A stretch of 64,000 nt of DNA from Phymorhynchus buccinoides (lineage: Eukaryota; Mollusca; Gastropoda; Neogastropoda; Raphitomidae), in the NCBI GenBank assembly GCA_017654935.2, contig CM065704.1:18842668-18906667 (forward strand). The letters are read 5' to 3'. How positions within the stretch are numbered: position 1 is the stretch's first letter; every line of letters begins with the position of its first letter. Under the pieces are notes generated by a model. That model was given only the letters and a program-made list of their open reading frames with translations, searched no databases and was not told the origin of the DNA. Positions 17,813 to 29,059 of the stretch are shown piece after piece. The translations under genes were made by a program, and so were the position numbers.

Positions 17813-17875
17813 ATGAAAATGGCAAACGCTACTACGACAATTGTCCGAAGAAATCGACCAGGCACGAAATCGAAG
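17813..17875 (+). CDS. MOB4: MOB4 exon 1 (initiator)
   Basis: Encodes residues 1-21, including VRRNRPGTK, which is conserved in the family, and ends in phase 0 at AAG|GTATTT. There are two in-frame ATGs, at 17813 and 17819. The first is chosen because vertebrate MOB4 also begins with Met-X-Met-Ala. The second has the stronger context (AAAATGG) and would remove only two residues. Confidence 0.93.
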
Positions 17876-20800
17876 GTATTTTTATGAAAAATTGAACATG
17901 CATATTGTGGAGTAAAACCGAATCTTACTTGTGGCTATATTTTGAGACAATGATTTGTCAACAATCTGATGAATCAGACAAGGCAAGTTGACCGACTGCC
18001 GCGTTCTCTGACAATCACAATGTGTGAGTGTGATTCATCCTTAGTTTTAACATGGGTTAATTAATCATTTAGTCTAGATAGGTAGACTACTTCTGCAGTT
18101 CTAGATTAGATAATCAGATGACTTTAATTTAAAGTCGATTTTTCAGTCGTTCTAGATTATACTTGATTTAAAATCAGCCGAACGGGCCCCAGTATCGGCA
18201 GTATCCTGCTACTAGTACTAGTGCTAGAATTTATTAAAAAAAAATTTTTTATACTGGAAATATAAATCAGAAATCTGCTAGTCCGTCAAAACGCAGAATG
18301 ATGCCAAATGGTGCCGAATGGTAAGATTACTGAATGGTCAAAACACTGAATGGTGAAAGTGAAACTGAAAGCATTAACTTTTTTAAATTAACCCCTTCGC
18401 TGCCGAGCCCATTTCCGGTTCCGGCGCAACTATTTGCCAATCCGTTTTTGGTTGTTAAGTCTATCGCAAAAATGTCTGAATAAAAGTGCATGTACCCTAT
18501 GCTTTTCTGAATGGGAATTGAATATACTATCCTTTGAGAACACTCTCACTCTGTCTCACATGCATTTGAACATACTGCAAAAAGCATATGGATAGAAAAA
18601 AGGAAACTCTTAGAATAACCCTATGACGGATATTTCCGTGACAGGGCAGTTTAGGTTAGCAGAAGTTGACGGAAATATCAGTGACGGGGCAGTGAAGAGG
18701 TTAAACCCTAAAAACAGCACGCCCAAAGCAACAACGTGAATTTCGCCTACGAAAGGGGGAAATATCTATCCACAAATTAGCTGCAATCATTTTAACTGCA
18801 GGGGTCAAAGTTAAAGAAAAAAGTAGTGGCTTATAAAGTTATAGCCTAGCCCGGAAAATATGGTAATAATAATTAATATATCATTATATGACTAGCAGCA
18901 ACACCCCGCAGTTGCCAAGCCCTGCACTCACTTCGCTTTGCGGCAGCTTTTCCCCAGCACAAGTCTTTAGAATAACAGTTGCCATGATAATTGATAGCAC
19001 TTCAAAATGTCTCCCAGTCCCACAGTAGTCCATGTTTACGGTTCCTTTCTGTTCTCACTGTCTCAGTCTCACTGTGCTATTGGCCCTTCAAAATGTCTTC
19101 CAGTTCCAGTACCACTGCAATCCCCTGTTAATGCTGACAACAAATATAATGGTTGTACTTGTAGTGGTCTAATGCCAACGGTTTTGAAATTATGAGCATT
19201 TGTTTTCAGAGCCCCCTCAGCTCTCACTCTCACTGTGCTATTGGCTCCTTCAAAATGTTTTCCACTGTATTCCCCTGTTAATGCTAAAGCCAACGGTTTT
19301 GAAACTATGAGTACTTGTTTTCGGAGCCCTCTCAGCTCTCACTCTCACTGTGCTATTGGCCCTTTCAGAATATCTTCCACTGGGTTTCCGCTGTGATGAT
19401 GATTATAATGGTTATAATTATATGGGTCTAACGCCAACGGTTTTGAAATTATGGGCACTTTTATCTGGACAGACTATCATCATGTAACAGCTTCAAGGTC
19501 AAATGGCTTTTAAATGTCTCCAAGTCCAACTGCATTCCTTAGATTGTGGTGATCAAGAATATGTATGGTTTCATGGACACCCAATGGTGTCCAAACTACA
19601 CCCACAGGTAAAAAAGAGAAGTTCAAAAGTCATGGTCAAGGTTATTACTATTAGGATAATCAAATTATTAATACTTTGCGCCACACATGACCTTGAGGCA
19701 GTCTACCAATCTGCTAACTCTGAAGCCTGTAGCTGAAACAAAAAGTGAAAGATATGGCCAAAACACAAAGTTGACACCTCCAAGGTCTATGTCCTTGACC
19801 TTGACCTTCATCGGTACCTAATATTGTATTTAATAGTAATATTCTAAATCATCATTAGTCAATCCACCCCTGTCCCAATTTTGAACATTGTAAGTCCAAC
19901 GAAAGATGGCCTCAACTTCTCAAGAAATTTCAGTTTTCAAGGTCAAACTTAAAGGTCAAGGTCAGCACATTTATGTATTTTTTCTGTGGGACCATTCCTG
20001 CACTGTGGTGCACCACCACACAGAATTTGAAGTAATTCTGTCCACTGGTTCATGAGATACAGCTCGGACATGAAATATATAGCACAAAGAAGGAAATTTT
20101 GGTTTTGTGAGTCTTCCTTGGCGGAGGTTTGCACTGGCAGTTCAGAATTAAGGATCTGAATAGGTTGTGCCGTGCTGATCAAGAATACATGGTTATAGGG
20201 TCTAAGGCCAACGGTTTTCGCACAATCGCCTGAACAGACAGACAGACACACACATTAAACAAGCCGATTATAGTAGTCATGATGTGATTACAGCACGTCA
20301 TGTGTCAAAATGATGGTTTTCACGTGTTTTCCCTCTTATATCTGGTAAGAAATCTTAAGAAATCTTCCAAGTATAAGAGGGAATGTGCCAAGGCCGTTTC
20401 TGGTTCTGAGGCAAAGTTCTATTTGCCAAGTCGTTTTAGGTTGCCAAGTCTATCGCAAAAACTTCTGAATAAAAGTGAATATTATAACCTATGCTTTTCT
20501 GAAAGGGATTTGAATATATATATATACTATCATTTGAGAACACTCATACATGCATTCAAGCATACTGCGAAAAGCATAGAAAAAGGGAAACTCTTAGAAT
20601 AACCCTATGACGGATATTTCCGTGACAGGGCAGTTTATAGGTTACCGGAAATTGACGGAAATATCCGTGACGGGGCAGTGAAGAGGTTAGTGATAGATGC
20701 AAGATGCAGTACACATCTTTCTTCATTCTTTCTAGGCAGCTGCCAGTTATATGAAATGTGTATTGTCCCCCCTGATCATAACTAATGTAACCATAGTGTC

Positions 20801-23800
20801 TTTGTTCTTAACATAGTGTACTGTGTAGTGAAGTCCTCTGCACATCTACTCTGTGGGAGTACCTATTCTTATTCTATTTACAGGAGTGGTGCAGTTGGCA
20901 AGATGAATCTTTTGAAGAGATGGACAGCACTCTAGCAGTTCAGCAGGTAAACATTCTTTAGTCATGCTGAACAGTCTTCACCAAGCTGTCTCAGTATGAC
21001 TGGTGGTCTTTCCTTACCTTCACCGCTACATGTGACGCAGCACCACAAAGGGACATGAAGTGGCTGGGCAGGCTTGGAAAGGCAACAATCTCATGTTTTG
21101 TCCATTTTGAGTTATGGGTATTTTCGTTTTCTCTAACATCTTATCTTTCATATTTATAAAGCCGAAAGGATCATCTTTATACAATGTATGGTAGACCTCT
21201 AAATGGTCTTAATATAAGTGCTTTAAAATGAGTAGGTTAATGCATTTTCTTTAGCTAGGCTGGACATTACTATGTCATTAGACTACATTTTTAGTTGTTT
21301 TCTTAAAATGGCCGACACTCACCCTACTAACTCATAGTTGTTCTCTGGAACAGAAAAAGATAGAAGAATGGTTGTTGTATCAATAGAAAGATGTTCCCTC
21401 AGTTCCCTCAATGTTCCCTCAGCAAGTTGCCACCACCCTGTCATTGGAGGCATTCAAAACAGCCCTCCATAAGCACCTCCACCAAACCACCCCGCCTCAG
21501 TCACTTCCTCCCCCCCCCCCCCCCCCCCCCTGCCCCAAGCACACATTAAACTAGGGAATTAGGGGCTATAGATCAAAATAGTGGTAAATGAAGGGCAGGA
21601 GCTGTGCCGGTCAGGGTTTGCCCCCGGGGACCGCTATGGTAACCGGATACTACGAAATAAAGGTCTATGGTCCTTTGTGCACGCGACATGTGCAGCCTTA
21701 TGTTATGCATGTCCCCCAAATACAAATACTCCTTTGCATGCATCATGCGGGGCCCAAGTTTCCCCGGCTGATCCGGGGGGACATAATGGCCGTGCATTAC
21801 ACACTCTGTATGCATCATGTGGGGTCCTGGGGTCCCCAGCTAGACCGGGGGCATTTAACGGTCATACATGACTTTTAACTCTTGTCTTTCCCCTCTATCA
21901 CACACACCCACACTACTTTTTATTTTCTTTAAAAAAAATTAAAACCTCAAATATCTAGCTAACTTCCTTCAACTTTAAATCCTATAAATATCCTTCTACA
22001 TAGTAAACAGTGTATCTACAAATACTTAAGTTATTCCTGACTATCTTGAGCTCATCGGATCTTCTCCCCATAATGTCTGATCATTTCACTTTCTACTTTA
22101 GTTTTGCTGTTATTTTCTTTCTTTTTCGTACTACCCCCTAAAGTGGCAGCAGAATCTTCAACGTGATGAAGTTGGCTGCCTAAGGAGAAGAAGAAGAAGC
22201 AAGAGAATTGTGTGAAGTTTTCAAATATATATAATTTTCCCAGAAAAGGTCAGTTTAATACTTATTGTCCCTTCCGTGGTGCTGGGTCACATGTGTGTTT
22301 TTGCTTTTGTCTGTCTCAGTGTCTGTCTGTCTGCCTATATGCTGTCTGTCTCAGTGTCTGTCTGTCTGCCTATATGCTGTCTGTCTCAGTGTCTGTCTGT
22401 CTGCCTATATGCTGTCTGTCTCAGTGTCTGTCTGTCTGTCTATATGCTGTCTGTCTCAGTGTCTGTCTGTCTGCCTATATGCTGTCTGTCTCAGTGTCTG
22501 TCTGTCTGTCTATATGCTGTCTGTCTCAGTGTCTGTCTGTCTGCCTATATGCTGTCTGTCTCAGTGTCTGTCTGTCTGCCTATATGCTGTCTGTCTCAGT
22601 GTCTGTCTGCCTATATGCTGTCTGTCTCAGTGTCTGTCTGTCTGTCTATATGCTGTCTGTCTCAGTGTCTGTCTGTCTGCCTATATGCTGTCTGTCTCAG
22701 TGTCTGTCTGCCTATATGCTGTCTGTCTCAGTGTCTGTCTGCCTATATGCTGTCTGTCTCAGTGTCTGTCTGCCTATATGCTGTCTGTCTCAGTGTCTGT
22801 CTGCCTATATGCTGTCTGTCTCAGTGTCTGTCTGCCTATATGCTGTCTGTTTCAGTGTCTGTCTGCCTATATGCTGTCTGTCTCAGTGTCTGTCTGCCTA
22901 TATGCTGTCTGTTACTGTGTCAATGAATTGTGTTAACTGTTCAAAGGAATATGTGCTTTTTAACCCTTTCGCCACCAGCCATTTTTCAGCCAAAAAATAC
23001 CATTTAACTTAACTGTGTACTGGAGAGAAAAAAAATCTGCAATATTGCTAATTCCTCTGTGACATGTATAACATTAGGCCTATCCTTACCTCCCAAAATT
23101 ACGAAAATAGGGTCTTCAGATAACAGGCCCTGATTTTATGCCTTTTAGTGACATGGGTATTAACTTAATAATTAAGTCATTGTGGTGCTAAAATGCGGCA
23201 TTGGCGGTGAAAGGGTTAAACTTAACTGATTTTATGCCTTTTAGTGACATGGGTATTAACTTAATAATTAAGTCATTGTGGTGCTAAAATGCGGCATTGG
23301 CGGTGAAAGGGTTAAACTTAACTGATTTTATTCCTTTTAGTGACATGGGTATTAACTTAATAATTAAGTCATTGTGGTGCTAAAATGCGGCATTGGCGGT
23401 GAAAGGGTTAAACTTAACTGGGAAGAGAAACGAAAAATCTACAATATTGGGAATTCCTCTGTGACATATATAACACTAGGCCTATCTTTACCTCCCAAGA
23501 TTCAGAAAATAGGGTCTTTGGATAACAGGCCCTGATTTGATGCCTTCTAGTGACATGGGTGTTAAGCCATTGTGGTGCATAAATGCGATATTGGCGGTGA
23601 AAGGGTTAAAAGAATCACACTCTACTGTTATAGTTTCATGACCATTAATGCATTATACAGAACTTCTTTGGTGATGTTTTTAGTCATAAATAGAGGAGAG
23701 GCTGAGTAGAACTACAAGTAAAGCTCTCCTGATTAACAGACTGTTGACAAAATCTGTGTGCCAATAAGTTGGGTTGGGCTGTAGGGCAACTTGTATGGGT

Positions 23801-24792
23801 TTGTTGAAATGTGTAAGGCAGGTTAGAAAACTGGTCATTTATTATTTGAACACAACTGAAGTTTCTATTTCAGGTTTACTCAGTGTCATTACTACTAAAG
23901 GGGGAAGTCTTTGTCTTATTTCTACTTCTACTAAGTTCTAGTCATCATATTGCTTGACGTGTGTCAATTGGTGCATGCTGGCATGCTTAACTCAACTCAA
24001 CTCAGACAACTTTATTATCTCTTAGAGAGAAATTAAGTGTGGTGATGTCTGCAGTTGACACAGTTAAAACAAGACACATTATAATCATATAATAAAAAGG
24101 CAAGTGTGTGTGTGTCTGTGTGTGTGTGTCTGTGTGTGTCTGTCTGTCTGAAACACAAAACGGGCCTTATAACTCCGCCGTTTTTCGACCGAATCGCTTC
24201 AAATTTGCTGTCAGGCTTGCTGTGGTCGGGGCAAAGCCTGGCAGCAAATTTGAAGAGAATCGGGAGAGCGCGTCACTCTCAGAGCAGCGCCAACGGGAAA
24301 CGGGGCCTTATAACTCCGCCTTTAACCGAATCGCTTCAAATTTTGCTGTCAGGCTTGCTGTGGCCGAAAAGCGCTTCAAATTTGCTGTACTCAGCGTTGC
24401 CAGTACTTGGCGTTACCGTTACTAGGCGTTACCAGCGTTACCAGTATTTGGCGTACTCAGCGTTGCGCTAGTATACATTAAAAACAAGATGTGCTTCTAA
24501 AACATAAATGACAATACCATTAAATCATAGCACACATGATGATAATTATCACTCGAGAACAAAACAGCAGTGCTTAAAACAAAACATGTTGCCAATATTA
24601 AAAACATTTTAAAACAAAGTACAGAACATATTACCATTTAAGATAAATCACTTTAATTATATCATTTTAAATGCACAAGGGACTTATTTATAGCAAAGCA
24701 CGCATACTTTATGTTTAAACAAAGTCATATATTATCATATTTACAAGTTAATGTATCCACATCCTGCGCGCGTGCATTGACCGCGCACACAT

Positions 24793-24825
<33 letters not shown>

Positions 24826-25625
24826 ACATACCGGTACACGCGCGGGAGAGCTAAGAGATTGTTGCTTGTTAAAATGTGTACCAAGCTTTAAAACGTATAG
24901 AAGCCTAATTAAGACAGATATTGCACTCATTTATTTAACAAAGAAATGGACACGGGTAAAAAAACTTTCTACTTCTAAGAGTCTTGAATTTCGGAGTTCG
25001 GAAGGGCTTGCCAGAAGGCAAGAGCTCATAAAATTTGCTCATGCCGTGGCTGCAGTCACTCGATGTCATTCGTCCTTTGTGACGTCTTTCACTCGTCGTT
25101 CATACGACGCATTCACACCGCTCTGTTTCACTCCCACAATCTTACCGCAAACGTTCACTATTTTATTCAATACATTCTTATTCTTGACGCTCAAACTACC
25201 GAACCAGCACACACAGGAAAATGTTAAAATGGACTCAATGAAGCACCTGTAAAAACCCTGCAGTACTGTTTTGTTGACATCAAGACTTCTTAGTTTCTGC
25301 TAACAGTAGATTCTAGAATTGCAGTGTATTGCATCGACATTGGCATTAAAATTCAATTTATGATCAATAGTTGTTCCTAAGTACTTGTACTCACTCACTC
25401 GCTCAACTTTCGTTCCGTTAATAAAAATATCAGGCACAACTGAGGGCTTTCATCTAAAATCAATCACCATTTCTTTCGTCTTTTGCACATTCAGATCTAG
25501 ATTATTATTCTTACACCAGGTAACAAAAACATTCACACGGTCAAAATAGATTTGGTCCGTCTCTTGTGTGCGCGTGTGTGTGTGTGTGAATGTGTGTTCA
25601 TGTGTATGTGTGTGTGCTGGTGTAT

Positions 25626-25656
<31 letters not shown>

Positions 25657-28600
25657 AGTGAGAATGAGAAGGATACATGATAAATGACCTGAATTTGTTA
25701 CCATATAGATGTATTTTGTATTTGTTGTCCATCCAAGTGCATGCTATTGTTGTTGGGTTGCATGTTTGAAACCAAACTGATTTCCTTTGTAGTTTGTACA
25801 CTGATGCATTGGGTAATTCTTGATTGTTTGCCTTTCTGTCTCTCCATGGCTGTCTCTCTGTGTGTCTTCCAGTTTATACAGCAGGCCATCAGGAAGGATG
25901 TGTCCAAGGTGGAGGAGATTCTGACCCCACCAGAAGGACAAGACGAAGGGGTGTGGAAATATGAACATCTTCGGTAAGTGATTAAACATGATAATGAGGG
26001 CAAAGTTTTATTTCCATTAATGGTTTCTTTATCTTTTACAATTTGTTTATGGTTTCTTTATCTTTTACAATTATGGTTTCTTTATCTTTTACAATTTGTT
26101 TATGGTTTCTATATCTTGTAGCTACAGGATCAGGGAATGAACGTGAAGAAAGCAACATTTGATTTTTGTAAAGCATGAGGGTGGTTTTTTTCTTCTCCCT
26201 CCTTTTAGTCTTTGTTTTTGATACATTTTTAAAATATTTATCTACAGGCTTTTCCGCACTGTACCTATTATTATTTTTTATTTTACTCTATTTTTTCTGT
26301 ATTTTTTTTCTACAAGTAGAAAATAATGCCTAAGTGAAAAAAAATGTTTTGTATTGAATTTTGTGTGCAGACAATTCTGTATGGAACTGAATGGCCTGGC
26401 TGTGAAGCTTCAAGCAAGTGTAAGTACCAGTGTGCCTTGTTAAAGACCTACAGAGCCGGCTGTCAAAATCACGTATTTCACGTGTTTTCCTTCTCATAGC
26501 TGGTAAAAAATCTTATTTTGACCAAGTGTTGCTCCCATGCACATTGAAAACGAGGCATCACTTTAAAGGGCAGCCTCGTTCCAGCTGGCTCTGTGGGTAT
26601 GCTTACTGTAAAGACCCTTTTCCTCCCATGCATTCCCTTAACAGCAGTTTCCATATAAATGTATGGTGTCAGAAACGTCAAGTCAGTCTGCATGGTTTTT
26701 TAAAAGGTCAAATTTTTGAAAAGCACTGCTAATCTGTTTTTGTTGTTATTCTTGGACGATGTGATCAGAGGAAGGGAAATTACTGAGAAATTACTGTTTT
26801 GTGTGTGTTTGAAACCGCCTGAAATTTATTTCCATACCATTTTGTTAGATTCACTGTTAAGAGGCTTGGGTTTTTTCGTGTTTTGTTCTTTTCATTAAAA
26901 TTATAAATATCTTGTGAAAACTTTTTCTCTGAATTTGTTTTCAAAAGACAACGGATTAGTTATTACTTTGTAGTCTTTGTGTTTTGTTTTTTAATTTTCA
27001 TAAGAAATATGTAATCATGTTCCTTTTGGTAATTTTATTTTCATTGTACAATGTAAGAAATACATGATCACGAAGCTAACTTTTGCTGTTTGTTTTGTGC
27101 TGTCTTGTGTTGAAATTGACATTGATGAGCTGTGTTGTGACGCATGGGTGAAAGTAGCTCAGGCATGCTCCTGAACTCAGCATTGAAGCATCTGATAGAA
27201 GAGGCCTTTAGGATTGGCCATCTTCTCATCCGGATCTGTGGTCTTTAAAAAATCAAAGCATTTCTACCAAGATTTGTGGCAGATTAAAACAAAAGATGAT
27301 AGATATGCGATCCTAACACTATCCCCACCCGTACTGTTTTCACAGACGCAGACACATTGGACATTATTTTTAATGCAGTGACCACTTCAGGATTGGGAAG
27401 ATTCAGAGAACGTTAGAACGTGTCATTTGAGGATTGAGAGGATGTTTTAGTTTGACCCGTGTGTGACAGGCGGAGTGCAACCCAGAGACGTGCACCCAGA
27501 TGACGGCCACCGAGCAGTGGATCTTCCTCTGTGCCGCACACAAGACGCCAAAGGAGGTACACCTTGCTTTCAGTACCATTAACCCCTTGACTGACAAATA
27601 ATGTATCATGTACGGACTTGATGACGTCACTGATGAAGGGGAATAACTCTAGAACATTGTTTTTTTTGCCTTTTAATAGTCATGAGGGTTATAACCCCAG
27701 ACCATATTGCCAGATTGACTCTAACAGTTGTCTTTTCCATTTGAGTCTTTGACAAGTTTGGATTTCATTTTTTATTTTTTTTTAATAATTTTTCTCCGGC
27801 AGTCAAGGTAGTTGAGCATTTCATATTATTTATTCCACTGTCACAAATTAAATCAATGCATATGTTTTCAGTTCTGAGATGTTGCAAAGGCGATACTGTA
27901 GTTTTATTGTTGGTTGGCGAGGCGGAAGATAATTGAGTTCAATACTATCCAAAGTTGTATTTTCAATCATTTTGAAAATTTGCTGATAATGCGTCTTCTG
28001 TCCAAATGTTTGCTTTTGACGATGCCGGCGATGCACAAGTGCCATATTTTAAGGACTATAAGGCACACCTGATTACAATTTACATAAAATTCAAATTTTG
28101 TTGTAGTTTCTTACTATATTATCTGTCACATTATAAGGCGCAGGGGTCTCAGTCTGGGAACAAAGTATCGCCTTACAGTCAGTAAAATACAGTAGACATA
28201 GAAAGCTTTCATTGCGGACTCCATTTTGACACGTCTGTTGAACACAAGGCCAAACTGGCATACTAAGACAGTAACCACGAAGGATAGAAAGATGTGCTCA
28301 AGTTTTGGGAGACTGTTAGGCAGGCAGATGATTTTTTCTGAGCATAACAAAATGTTTTAAAGTTGGTTGAAAAAAAATAGGGCTTGTTGGTTGACTAAAG
28401 TTTCAATTTGTTGTTGTTGTTGCCTAATGTTTGTTTTTTCTTTTTCCTTAGTGTCCAGCCATTGACTACACGCGTCACACCTTGGACGGCGCTGCCTGTC
28501 TTCTCAACAGTAACAAGTACTTCCCCAGCAGGTGTGTGGGTGTAGTGCGTGTCTGTTTGTGTGTGTTTATTTGTTTGTGTGTTTTCTTTTTGTTTACTGA

Positions 28601-29028
28601 AACAGATCAGGTTTTTTAATTGACTTTACAGAGTGCAACAAAGTTGGCAATTCTGGAGAAGTTTTAAGCCATGTAAGTCCAAATCACACTTTAAAAAAAA
28701 AAAATCCAAATCATATTTTCATATTTTTATTCTTTAAACTTTTTGTTTCTTTTTGTCAGATAATAAAGGAAAACATTTGGGAATCAGTGTTAATTATTCT
28801 TTTTGGTATTACATGTGTTTTTGTTGTTGTTTCACAATGATAAACTATTGGCTATTCAGCATGTCGGTGTTCACTGACTTCTTCTGCTGTGTCATTGTTC
28901 AGGGTCAGTATGAAAGTGGCACAGCGGTAACGCATTCACCTTGTGTCAAATAAACCCGAGTTCGAACCTGGGTACAGAGGATTTTTCCTCTCACTTTGCA
29001 CTAGGCCTCATGGTGTGAACGTGGAGTG

Positions 29029-29059
<31 letters not shown>

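Larger units (their letters stand above)
23990..25602 (-). pseudogene. Decayed LINE reverse-transcriptase C-terminus, minus strand, MOB4 intron 2
   Basis: On the minus strand from about 25575 downward the frame reads [16 protein letters not shown] then TKEMVIDFR, a stop, then [28 protein letters not shown] and KIVGVKQ. This is the region after the RT palm in a CR1/L2/Rex-like LINE. Several in-frame stops and at least one frameshift (near 25050) show it is dead. The 3' end near 24010 carries an AATAAA-like signal and a (TTGAG)n tail (23990-24004 as CTCAA). The YADD-containing part is missing; the 5' boundary is an (AC)n tract. Confidence 0.8.

Noticed and set aside
22212..23012. 266-codon Cys/Val/Ser-rich frame in MOB4 intron 2
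   Set aside because: It is the translation of the 34-38-bp minisatellite and lies within an intron.
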